Shown here: piece by piece, positions 14,314 to 21,856 of the stretch
Position numbering within the stretch: the stretch's first letter is position 1
Layout: each line of letters opens with the position of its first letter
From: JAJPHY01 sp040754475
GTDB lineage: Bacteria; Actinomycetota; UBA4738; HRBIN12
Assembly: GCA_040754475.1 (NCBI GenBank)
Contig: JBFMCN010000030.1
Location: forward strand, 1-27,391
DNA: 27,391 bases
Reading direction: 5' to 3'
Notes under the pieces: model-generated
What the model was told of the DNA's origin: nothing
The model's input: the letters and a program-made list of their open reading frames with translations, nothing else
Database searches by the model: none
Translations under genes and position numbers: made by a program

Positions 14314-14883
14314 TCAAGCGTGCGGGAGGACCTCCGGGTCGAACCCGGTCGCGTCGCCGACTTGCAGGGCCAGGTGAACCCACTTGGCGCTCGCCCTGCA
14401 GGCAAGCTCGCCGAAGGGGGCGTTGTCCCCGCAGGTCGCAACCATGTCGCGGTAGAAGAGGTCGTCGGCCTGAGGTCGGTTCCCGACGCCGAATCGCACC
14501 AGGTCGTAGCCGTAGTCGTGGGTTCGGCACGGGGAGCCGAAGCTCCAGAACAACCCGCGGTCGCCGACCGGAACGCTGCAGTTGCCGCCGGCCCACGCGG
14601 GCTTCTCGTAGCGCCAGCCGTACGGAGTCGCGACGATGATCGGCTCGTACCCCATCGTCTCGGCGAAGCCCTCGGGCGGGCAGGCCTCCCCCACGAGGTA
14701 CTCGATGGTTGCCGCCTTCGTGAGGACCCGGCAGGTGTGGGCCCCGCGCACGTCTGCGGCGGCGCTTCCCGACACGGACCACAGGACGAACCCCAGGAAG
14801 GCGAAGATCCCGAGCCGAACAGGCATGGAGGCGAGCCGGGAACGGTGCCTCGCCGACCTCCCTATCGCCCTCTCCGTCTTCAT
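14314..14883 (-). CDS. Secreted prokaryotic phospholipase A2
   Basis: A 189-residue exported protein of the prokaryotic phospholipase A2 family, which hydrolyses the sn-2 ester of glycerophospholipids. A signal peptide with a hydrophobic core at about 22-40 ends near GSAAA. The catalytic block is PCRTHDYGYDL (Cys119, His122, Asp123). The second conserved block, ADDLFYRDMVATC, follows at 139-151, as in the Streptomyces enzyme. At least six cysteines remain in the mature part, consistent with disulphides. The ATG at 14883 is preceded by GAGGAGGGG five bases upstream; a further ATG at residue 20 is possible. It converges on the hypothetical protein ending at 14279 and lies downstream of the MFS gene on the same strand, 164 bases apart. 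Confidence 0.88.
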   Translation of the reverse strand: MKTERAIGRSARHRSRLASMPVRLGIFAFLGFVLWSVSGSAAADVRGAHTCRVLTKAATIEYLVGEACPPEGFAETMGYEPIIVATPYGWRYEKPAWAGGNCSVPVGDRGLFWSFGSPCRTHDYGYDLVRFGVGNRPQADDLFYRDMVATCGDNAPFGELACRASAKWVHLALQVGDATGFDPEVLPHA

Positions 14884-15047
14884 CTTGGCCCCTCCTCGCT
14901 CCGGGTCGAGCCGCCCGCTCTGACCTCGCCTCGATGGTCGGAGATGGCAGCCGCGCCGAACAGACGAGGAAGCGCTCATCCCCCGGGGCTGGATGCCTCA
15001 AATGGGCCTGGGCAATTGCGGAGGGGTAGGGGTGGGTGATCGAGGTC

Positions 15048-16355
15048 TCAGGCCGTCCGGTGATCGAGCTCCGGGCTCGGTGAGGGGGGCGACTTCAGAG
15101 TCGGGCGGAGGCGCCGCGTGAGGACCCACATCAGCGCGCAGTATGCCGCGACGGCCGCCCCGACCCCGCCCATGACGGCTCGGACTCCGAAGAGGCCGGT
15201 GAGCCATCCGCACAGAGCGTTCGACGCGGAGAACGTGAACGTGATCAGCGCGCCGTCGAACCCGAACACGCGACCAAGCACACGGTCCGGAACGGTCGAC
15301 TGGTACGAGTAAGTGACGAGCGTCCACTGCGCACCGGTGGCCAGCTGCGCGACCATCGCCGCGACGCCCGCAAGCAAGAGGCTGGGCATCCACGGCAAGA
15401 ACCCGTAGACGGCCGCGAAGAAGGCCGGCATCCAGACGGCCGCCGTGAACAGCCGGCGTCGGTCTTCGCGGCGGATCAACGGACGGATGAGGAACGGTCC
15501 GACAAGGGAGCCCACCCCCCGGAAAGCGAACAGAAGCCCCGTCCCGCGATCTCCCGCGTGGTAGACGGCCCGGGCAAGGACCGGCACGAGCGCCACGACG
15601 CCGATCGCGAAGCCGACGGCCACCCGCACGCCGAATAGGGCGAGCACGTGACGGTCCTCGCGCGAGTACCGCACGGCCTCCCGTGTTGCCTCGACGAGAC
15701 CCGGGTGCTTCTCATGCGGCTCGCGCGTCTCGGACATCGGGCGCCGTACCCACAGGAGCAGAAGCCCGGCGGCGAAGAACGAGAGCGCGTCGACGACGTA
15801 CCCGACTTCCTTCCCGTAGGCCCTGACCACGAGCCCGCCGATGCCGGCGCCGACGGCCATCATCGTTCCCCACGCCGACCCGCTCAGCACGTTCGCGGCC
15901 GGCAGGTCCTCCGGATCGACGAGGTTCGGGACCGCGGCCGAGGCAGCGGGCTCGAACAGGGCCGAGACGCCCGAGATGCCCGCCGCCAGCGTGTAGAGGA
16001 GCCACAGCTCCGAACGACCCCGAACGAGGAAGAACCCCAGCGCCAGCAGCCCCATCACGGCGTTGGCGGCGATCATCAGCTTGCGGCGGTCCAGCCGGTC
16101 GGCGAGTGGTCCGCCGACGAGCGAGACGATCCCGTAGGGCAGGTTGTAGGCGACGAAGACGGCGCTCACGAGCAGGGCCGAACGGGTGAGCGTGTAGACG
16201 AGCCCCGAGACCGCGACGATCAGGAACCAGTCGCCGCCGAACGAGACCAGGTTTCCGATGTAGAAGAGGCGGAAGTCGCGGTTGCGCCGCAGGAGCGACC
16301 AGGCCTCCCGCCAGACGTGCGGACGAGGCGGACCGATCTCGTGCGCGGCTTCCAT
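15048..16355 (-). CDS. MFS transporter, EntS-like exporter
   Basis: A 435-residue major facilitator protein with about 12 hydrophobic segments. It starts with the MFS_3-type N-terminus (LLRRNRDFRLFYIGNLVSFGGDWF) and has a GGPLADRLDRRKLMI loop between helices 2 and 3, the classical MFS signature. The family includes the enterobactin exporter EntS and many multidrug exporters; the substrate cannot be told. The frame is open far upstream through the polymerase gene and beyond, but that is a consequence of GC richness. The ATG at 16355 begins the protein just before the first conserved helix. The gene follows the LigD-like polymerase by 56 bases on the same strand and may share its transcript. 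Confidence 0.92.
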   Translation of the reverse strand: MEAAHEIGPPRPHVWREAWSLLRRNRDFRLFYIGNLVSFGGDWFLIVAVSGLVYTLTRSALLVSAVFVAYNLPYGIVSLVGGPLADRLDRRKLMIAANAVMGLLALGFFLVRGRSELWLLYTLAAGISGVSALFEPAASAAVPNLVDPEDLPAANVLSGSAWGTMMAVGAGIGGLVVRAYGKEVGYVVDALSFFAAGLLLLWVRRPMSETREPHEKHPGLVEATREAVRYSREDRHVLALFGVRVAVGFAIGVVALVPVLARAVYHAGDRGTGLLFAFRGVGSLVGPFLIRPLIRREDRRRLFTAAVWMPAFFAAVYGFLPWMPSLLLAGVAAMVAQLATGAQWTLVTYSYQSTVPDRVLGRVFGFDGALITFTFSASNALCGWLTGLFGVRAVMGGVGAAVAAYCALMWVLTRRLRPTLKSPPSPSPELDHRTA

Positions 16356-16411
16356 GGCCCTTGACCGTAGCAGCGGCGTCCGGCTGGTGCGGGAGCGAGA
16401 CGGCTGGGCGC

Positions 16412-17737
16412 CTAGCTCCAGGGGTCGTAGTCGACCTCGAGCGGCTCCTGCGACGGACGCTTGGCTTCGGGGACGTTCTGGAGGTTCAGCCTGATCCGGG
16501 TCCACGTCGTGTACCGGCCACGCATCGAATCCACGAGGACGTCGGCGGGTTCGAGGTGCGACCAGGCGTCGGGGTGTCGCGCCTTCCAGGCTTCGAGCCC
16601 CTCCATCGCTTCGTCCTTCGTGGCCGCTCGGGCGATCTCGACCACCGGCACCGTCGTTCGCCGCCGGCCGGTCGGCCCGACCGTCTTGCCCGGAGGCGGT
16701 GGAGGCACGATCCCCTCGCGCGCGGGAGGTCCGCCGGCCTTGCGCCGCTTCGATGGCCGGACGCGGGGCGGTTCGCCTGGAGCCTTGGCGAAGTGCGGAG
16801 GCCACGGCGCGTCTCCGAACCCCGCGGCCTCGTGCTCGGCCGAGAGCTGGAGCAGCCCCTCCAGCGAGCCTGCCGCTTCGTCGATCCCCGCGGACGGATC
16901 GCCGATCGAACCGAACCGCTCGGGCACGGTCTGGATCGTGAAGGCCTCCGGCTCGCAGTCGGGGACCTCGTCCCAGGAAAGCGGCGCGGACACCCGAGCG
17001 TCCGGCGTGGGGCGAACCGAGTAGGCGGAGGCGACGGTGCGATCCTTCGCGTTCTGGTTGTAGTCGAGGAACACGCCGTGGCGCTCCTCCTTCCACCAGC
17101 GGCTGGTGGCAAGGTCGGGGGCGCGCCGTTCCACCTCGCGGGCCAGCGCGAGCGCCGCGCGCCTGACCTCCGGGAACGTCCAGCGCGGCTCGATCCGGGA
17201 GTAGACGTGGAGCCCGCGGGAGCCGGAGGTCTTCGGCCATCCCGTGAGGCCGAACTCCTCCAGCACCTCCTTCGTGACGAGAGCGACCTCCCGGATTTGC
17301 GGCCAGTCCACCCCCGGCACGGGGTCGAGGTCGACGCGGAGCTCGTCGGGGTGCTCGAGGTCGTCCACCCGAACCGGATGTGGATTGAGGTCGATGCAGC
17401 CGAGGTTCACGACCCAGGCAAGCTGTGCGGCGTCGCGGACGACGATCTCGTGGGCGGTCCGCCCGGACGGGAAGCTGAGCTCTACGGTCTCGATCCAGTC
17501 GGGTCGGTGCGCCGGCGCGCGCTTCTGGAAGAAGAACTCGCCGTCGGCGCCGTTCGGGTAGCGCTTGAGCGCCATCGGCCGGCCGGCTGCTCCCCGCAGC
17601 GCGCCGTCCGCCACCGACAGGTAGTAGCGGACGAGGTCGAGCTTGGTGTGCCCGGTCAGGGGGAAGAAGACCTTCTCCGGGTCGGACACGGCCACCTCCC
17701 GGCCGTCGACCTCGAGGATCTCCCTGCGGAGAGGCAT
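16412..17737 (-). CDS. Stand-alone LigD-like primase-polymerase domain protein
   Basis: A 441-residue protein homologous to the polymerase (primase-polymerase) domain of bacterial LigD, which fills and extends ends in non-homologous end joining and incorporates ribonucleotides. It has FFPLTGHTKLDLVRYY at the start, the catalytic Asp pair in RVDLDP (Asp136, Asp138), the KTSGSRGLHVYSRI block and NQNAKDRTVASAYSVRP. The core ends near residue 300. A Pro/Arg-rich linker and a C-terminal segment of about 90 residues follow. No ligase or 3'-phosphoesterase domain is fused, and no Ku gene is present in the window. Stand-alone relatives (PolD1 and PolD2) exist in mycobacteria. The ATG at 17737 has only a weak ribosome binding site. 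Confidence 0.93.
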   Translation of the reverse strand: MPLRREILEVDGREVAVSDPEKVFFPLTGHTKLDLVRYYLSVADGALRGAAGRPMALKRYPNGADGEFFFQKRAPAHRPDWIETVELSFPSGRTAHEIVVRDAAQLAWVVNLGCIDLNPHPVRVDDLEHPDELRVDLDPVPGVDWPQIREVALVTKEVLEEFGLTGWPKTSGSRGLHVYSRIEPRWTFPEVRRAALALAREVERRAPDLATSRWWKEERHGVFLDYNQNAKDRTVASAYSVRPTPDARVSAPLSWDEVPDCEPEAFTIQTVPERFGSIGDPSAGIDEAAGSLEGLLQLSAEHEAAGFGDAPWPPHFAKAPGEPPRVRPSKRRKAGGPPAREGIVPPPPPGKTVGPTGRRRTTVPVVEIARAATKDEAMEGLEAWKARHPDAWSHLEPADVLVDSMRGRYTTWTRIRLNLQNVPEAKRPSQEPLEVDYDPWS

Positions 17738-17799
17738 GAGAACAGCCTAGGCGGAGGGGCGGGCTTCGCCCGGCAAGCGAAGTGGCGAAAACGCGCGGC

Positions 17800-17831
17800 A
17801 TGGATAGGGTGATGAATGGATAGGGTGATGA
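17800..17831. repeat. Tandem 16-bp direct repeat upstream of lactate dehydrogenase
   Basis: ATGGATAGGGTGATGA is present twice without a gap, at 17800-17815 and 17816-17831. The second copy ends one base before the lactate dehydrogenase ATG. The duplicated AGGGTGATG supplies the gene's ribosome binding site (AGGG, about eight bases before the ATG), so the site itself has been duplicated. Confidence 0.9.
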
Positions 17832-17832
17832 C

Positions 17833-18765
17833 ATGAAGGTCGGAGTGGTAGGTGCCGGTTTCGTCGGGGCGGCCTCAGCCAACGCGATGGCGCTTCGCGG
17901 CGTGGCGACCGAGATCGTTCTCGTGGACGTGAACGCCGACAAGGCGAGGGCCGAAGCGGCCGACATCGCGCACGTGACTCCGTTCTCTGGGCCGGCTCGA
18001 GTCACCGCCGGCGGGATGGAGGAGCTGGAGGGCTCGGCGGCCGTGGTGTTGACCGCCGGGATCGCGCAGAAGCCGGGCGAGGATCGTCTCGCTCTGCTCC
18101 AGAAGAACGCGGAGATCATCGGATCGATCGTGCCGGAGGTCGTGAAGCATGCCCCCGAGGCTGTGCTGCTCGTCGCCACGAACCCGGTCGACCTGATGAC
18201 TAGGGTCGCCGAGCGGCGCGCCGTCGCCGCCGGCGTCCCCACCGGGCGCGTGTTCGGCACCGGGACGATGCTCGACACCGCCAGATTCCGCCAGATCATC
18301 GCCGCCCAGGTCGGCGTCGACGTCTCGCACGTCCACGGGTACGTCGTCGGTGAGCACGGGGACTCGGAGGTGCTGATCTGGAGCAGCCTGGACATCGCCG
18401 GGAGGCTGCTCGCCGAGTTCGTCGACGTAATGGGCGGCTCCTGGGGGGACGAGGACCGGCGCCGGGTCGAGGACGAGGTGGTGAACGCGGCCTACCGGAT
18501 CATCGAGGGCAAGGGCGCGACCTACTACGGTGTGGCGGCGGCGATCGCGCATGCCGTCGACGCGGTGCTCCGAGACCGCCGTTCGATCCTCACCGTCAGC
18601 GCGTGGAACGAAGAGTGTGGGTGCGCGCTATCGCTGCCGCGTCTCGTGAGCGGGGCCGGCGTCGTCCGCCAGATCGGCGTGTCGATGGACGAGGACGAGC
18701 GCGCCCGCCTGGAGCGGTCGGCGGACGTGCTCCGCGAGGCGATCGAACAAGTCGATCACGCGTAG
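17833..18765 (+). CDS. ldh: L-lactate dehydrogenase
   Basis: A 310-residue NAD-dependent 2-hydroxyacid dehydrogenase of the lactate/malate family that interconverts pyruvate and lactate. The Rossmann start is VGVVGAGFVGAASANAM with Asp37 (VDVN) for NAD preference. The active-site loop reads AQKPGEDR: Gln79 at the specificity position indicates lactate rather than malate dehydrogenase, and Arg85 is the loop arginine. The substrate-binding arginine is in GTGTMLDTARFR and the catalytic His175 in GEHGDSE. Length is typical. The ATG at 17833 directly follows a tandem repeat that contains its AGGG ribosome binding site. The gene converges on the radical SAM gene. Confidence 0.95.
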   Translation: MKVGVVGAGFVGAASANAMALRGVATEIVLVDVNADKARAEAADIAHVTPFSGPARVTAGGMEELEGSAAVVLTAGIAQKPGEDRLALLQKNAEIIGSIVPEVVKHAPEAVLLVATNPVDLMTRVAERRAVAAGVPTGRVFGTGTMLDTARFRQIIAAQVGVDVSHVHGYVVGEHGDSEVLIWSSLDIAGRLLAEFVDVMGGSWGDEDRRRVEDEVVNAAYRIIEGKGATYYGVAAAIAHAVDAVLRDRRSILTVSAWNEECGCALSLPRLVSGAGVVRQIGVSMDEDERARLERSADVLREAIEQVDHA

Positions 18766-18782
18766 GCGCCAGCGCGTGCGCC
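18765..18782. terminator. GC hairpin between convergent genes
   Basis: GGCGC and GCGCC pair around an eight-base loop, beginning at the last base of the lactate dehydrogenase stop codon and 16 bases before the end of the convergent radical SAM gene. It could serve both strands. The short stem and missing T-tract keep confidence low. Confidence 0.3.
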
Positions 18783-18798
18783 GGGCGGTTAGGAGGCG

Positions 18799-19779
18799 TC
18801 ATCCGCCGAGAAGACTCGCCTCCGGGCGGTTCCGCGGGTCCAGGCGAGTGAGCCCCAGCTCCTCGGCAAGATCGAGAGCGCGTTCGTATTCGGCCCTCGT
18901 CGGCCGCCGGTCGATCTCGTCGTAGCGTCCCTTCCCGACCAGGTGATGGGGCCGGTACTGGGCCATGAGGTTGACGTAGGTGCCGGGCCCGAGCGTCTCG
19001 GCGATCCACCGCAGGATCGCGGCCGTCTCCTCGAACATCCCCGGCATCACGAGGTGCCGGAGCAGCACGCCGCGTCGGGCGAGCCCTTCGTCGTCTAGCG
19101 CGAGGTCGCCCACCTGCCGGTGCATCTCGGCGATCGCGCGGCGCGCGACGTCGGGGTAGTCGGACCGGCCCAGGTACCGGCGCGCGGCGGCTGCGGTCCA
19201 CAGCTTGAAGTCGGGCATGTAGACGTCGACCAGCCCGTCCATCAGCGCCAGGCTCTCCTCGCCCTCGAACGCGCTGGTGTTGTAGACGAGCGGAAGGCGC
19301 AGACCTCGGGATGCGGCGACATCGAGACCCTCGAGGACCTGGGGCACGACGTGTTCGGGGGTCACCAGGTTGATGTTGTGGCATTCGGCAGCCTGGAGCG
19401 CCAGCATGATCTCGGCAAGCTCCTCCGGCATCACCTCTCGTCCCCGAACGTACCGAGAGATGTCGGCGTTCTGGCAGAAGACGCAGCGCAGGTTGCAGCC
19501 GGAGAAGAACACCGTTCCCGAGCCCCGCCACCCGCGGAGGCAGTCCTCCTCGCCGAGGTGCGCGAACGCCGAAGCGACCACGGCGCGCCGCCCGATGCCG
19601 CAGAGCGCGCGGCCGTCGGCGAGGCGGTCGACGCGGCAGGCTCGGGGGCAGACCCGGCAGGGCTCGGCGAGCAGGTCGGCGGCGCTGCGTGCTCGCGCTC
19701 CCAGCTCTCCGGTCCGATGGGGCTCGAGATAGGCCGGCCAGGTCACGACGACGATTCTCGGCGGAATCTCCTCTCGCAC
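18799..19779 (-). CDS. Radical SAM protein, PflX-type (pyruvate formate-lyase activating enzyme homologue)
   Basis: A 326-residue radical SAM protein. The CxxxCxxC cluster motif is in SGCNLRCVFCQN. An N-terminal segment carries four more cysteines (CRVCPRACRV and ALCGIG), which may bind a second cluster or metal. The blocks EVMPEELAEIML, HNINLVTPEHVVPQ, VYNTSAFE and YMPDFKLW match the PflX group (COG1313), relatives of glycyl-radical activating enzymes. The target of this group is not established. No glycyl-radical enzyme gene is nearby. The GTG at 19779 is preceded by GGGAGG seven bases upstream, supporting this start. It is divergent from the exporter operon, with only 38 bases between starts. 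Confidence 0.9.
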   Translation of the reverse strand: MREEIPPRIVVVTWPAYLEPHRTGELGARARSAADLLAEPCRVCPRACRVDRLADGRALCGIGRRAVVASAFAHLGEEDCLRGWRGSGTVFFSGCNLRCVFCQNADISRYVRGREVMPEELAEIMLALQAAECHNINLVTPEHVVPQVLEGLDVAASRGLRLPLVYNTSAFEGEESLALMDGLVDVYMPDFKLWTAAAARRYLGRSDYPDVARRAIAEMHRQVGDLALDDEGLARRGVLLRHLVMPGMFEETAAILRWIAETLGPGTYVNLMAQYRPHHLVGKGRYDEIDRRPTRAEYERALDLAEELGLTRLDPRNRPEASLLGG

Positions 19780-19817
19780 ACAGCATCCTCCCAGGCGGCG
19801 TCCGCAGCATCGTGGGC

Positions 19818-21053
19818 ATGGCCGGAGGCAGGCGAAGGAGGCTCCTGCTCAACCTGGGGCTGATCGGCGTTCTCGTGGCCGCCGGGGTCGCCGCGTACCT
19901 GCTGTTCAACGGAGATGGGGACGAGTCGGAGAACGGAGTCGCCACCGCCACCGTCGCGCGGGGCAATGTTCGGTCGACCGTCTCCGCGTCGGGCACCGTC
20001 GAGAGCCCGCGCACCGTCGGAGCCAACTTCGTAACCGGGGGCACCGTCACCGACCTGCAGGCTGAGGTCGGGGATCACGTCTCGAGCGGCGAGGTGCTCG
20101 CGCACGTCGACGACTCGAGCTACCGGGTGGCTCTCCAGTCCGCGTACGCGGGCGTCGAATCGGCCGAGGCGGGCCTGGTCTCGGCGCAGGCGAACCTCGT
20201 CTCCGCGCAGGCCAGCCTCGAGGAGCTGAAGGAGGGCGATCCGACCGAGGCTCAGCTCGCTCAGGCGGAGGCGGCGGTCACCTCGGCCCGGGCGCAGATC
20301 GACCAGGCCGAGGCCTCGATCTCCTCTGCCCGAGCGCAAGTGACGCAGGCGCAGGAGGCTCTCGACGGGACCGAGCTGACGGCCCCGATCTCGGGCACGG
20401 TCCTGTCGATCAGCGGCGACGTGGGCAGCACCGCCTCGTCAGGCGGGTCGAGCTCGAGCCAGGCCAGCACGTCGACGATGTCCGACACGAGCACCTCCTC
20501 GAGCTCCGACGCGTCAGGGTTCGTCGTCATCTGCGACCTCGACCACCTTCGGGTCCAGGCCTACTTCTCGGAGACCGACACCGCGCACCTGAAGGTCGGC
20601 CAGCGCGCGCGGGTGACTCTGAACGCCCTGCCGGGCAAGTCGGTCCGCGGCAAGGTCGTTGCCATCGACGCCACCTCGACGACCGTCAACCAGGTGGTCG
20701 ACTACGGCGTGACGATCAAGCTCCACAGGCAGCCGAGGGGGATCAGGGTCGGCCAGACCGCGGTCGTCGTCGTGATCACCGGCGTGGCGAAGGACGTCCT
20801 GTACGTGCCCTCCTCCGCCGTGACGACCCTTGGAAAGCAGAGCTCGGTGACCCTGCTGCAGGACGGTGAGCAGGTCTCGACCTTGGTCGAGGTCGGCCTC
20901 GAGGGCGACGAGTACACCGAGATCGTCTCGGGGCTCTCCGAGGGCGACGAGGTCGTGATCTCTCTGGCGACCGGCACGACGGGCACCGGCAACTTCCCCG
21001 GTGGGGGCTTCCCCGGAGGAGGCGTGATGGTGGGGGGTGGCGGAGGAGCGTGA
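19818..21053 (+). CDS. Membrane-fusion (HlyD/MacA/YknX-type) efflux adaptor
   Basis: A 412-residue adaptor protein, first gene of an ABC exporter operon. It has a single N-terminal membrane anchor (about residues 8-30), then the split lipoyl/barrel-sandwich domain (GTVTDLQAEVGDHVSSGEVLAHV and TAPISGTVLSI) around an alpha-helical hairpin (about 108-183) rich in Ala/Gln heptads. A Ser/Thr-rich stretch of about 30 residues (204-233) interrupts the domain after the second lipoyl half. The protein ends in a glycine-rich tail. In a monoderm such a protein sits on the outer face of the membrane with the permease, as YknX does in Bacillus. The ATG at 19818 is chosen, with a GTG at 19812 as alternative. 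The stop overlaps the next start. Confidence 0.92.
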   Translation: MAGGRRRRLLLNLGLIGVLVAAGVAAYLLFNGDGDESENGVATATVARGNVRSTVSASGTVESPRTVGANFVTGGTVTDLQAEVGDHVSSGEVLAHVDDSSYRVALQSAYAGVESAEAGLVSAQANLVSAQASLEELKEGDPTEAQLAQAEAAVTSARAQIDQAEASISSARAQVTQAQEALDGTELTAPISGTVLSISGDVGSTASSGGSSSSQASTSTMSDTSTSSSSDASGFVVICDLDHLRVQAYFSETDTAHLKVGQRARVTLNALPGKSVRGKVVAIDATSTTVNQVVDYGVTIKLHRQPRGIRVGQTAVVVVITGVAKDVLYVPSSAVTTLGKQSSVTLLQDGEQVSTLVEVGLEGDEYTEIVSGLSEGDEVVISLATGTTGTGNFPGGGFPGGGVMVGGGGGA

Positions 21054-21856
21054 GAGCCCCAGCAGCGGAGACGCCCGAAGCCGAGGACGCGGAAGCGCGG
21101 CGGCCGGAGCCCCCGGTCATCGACCTTCGGGACGTGCACAAGGTCTACGGCGAGGGCACGACGGCGGTTCACGCCGTGCGAGGGGTAACGCTCACCGTCG
21201 ATCGCGGCGACTACGTGGCCGTGATGGGTGCCTCCGGCTCGGGCAAGTCGACCCTCATGCACATCGTGGGATGCCTGGACGTGCCGACTTCGGGACGGTA
21301 CCTGCTCGAAGGCATCGACGTGAGCGAGCTCGACGAGTCGCAGCTCGCGCTGGTTCGCAATCGCAAGGTCGGGTTCGTTTTCCAGTCCTTCAATCTGCTG
21401 CCGCGCATGACCACCCTCCAGAACGTCGAGCTTCCGCTCACCTACGCGGGAGTTCGCCGTTCGGAGCGCCGGCGGCGGGCTCTCGCGGTGCTGGAGCGTG
21501 TCGGGCTCCTCGACGTCGCGGAGCGGGCGCCCCGGACCCTCTCCGGGGGGCAGCAGCAGCGAGCGGCGGTCGCCCGGGCCCTCGTGACCAGCCCCTCGCT
21601 GCTGCTGGCAGACGAGCCGACAGGAAACCTCGACAGCGAGGCGACGAGGGAACTGCTCGCCGCCCTCGACCGGTCCCACGCCCGAGGCGGCACGATCGTC
21701 GTCGTCACGCACGAGCCCGAGGTGGCAGCCCACGCCAGGCGCGTGGTCACCATCAGGGACGGGCGGGTGATCGACGATCGCGTTCGGACACGCGGCGCGC
21801 AACCCCCCTCCACCGAGGGCGTGGGACCCTCCTCCGACGGCGCGGCAGAGCCGTGA
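21050..21856 (+). CDS. ABC transporter ATP-binding protein (MacB/LolD/YknY type)
   Basis: A 268-residue ATPase that powers the exporter encoded with the genes on either side. It has Walker A (GASGSGKST, residues 60-68), the Q-loop (FVFQSFNLLPRMT), the signature LSGGQQQRAAVARAL (from about 164), Walker B with catalytic Glu (LLLADEPTGNLD) and the switch His (VVTHEPE). About 20 Ala/Glu-rich residues precede the domain and an unusual tail of about 25 Arg/Pro/Gly-rich residues follows it. The GTG start lies inside the adaptor's end (GTGA overlap at 21050-21053), which indicates translational coupling. Confidence 0.96.
   Translation: MRAPAAETPEAEDAEARRPEPPVIDLRDVHKVYGEGTTAVHAVRGVTLTVDRGDYVAVMGASGSGKSTLMHIVGCLDVPTSGRYLLEGIDVSELDESQLALVRNRKVGFVFQSFNLLPRMTTLQNVELPLTYAGVRRSERRRRALAVLERVGLLDVAERAPRTLSGGQQQRAAVARALVTSPSLLLADEPTGNLDSEATRELLAALDRSHARGGTIVVVTHEPEVAAHARRVVTIRDGRVIDDRVRTRGAQPPSTEGVGPSSDGAAEP

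Noticed and set aside
14028..14441. A 137-codon frame on the - strand between the short secreted ORF and the phospholipase
   Set aside because: It overlaps the start of both better-supported frames, has no ribosome binding site or recognisable motif, and is Arg/Pro/Gly-rich like other shadow frames.
15048..18395. A single 1115-codon frame on the - strand that could be read as a giant transporter fusion
   Set aside because: Only its last 435 codons (from the ATG at 16355) encode the MFS protein. The rest runs through the LigD-like polymerase and lactate dehydrogenase genes in non-coding frames.
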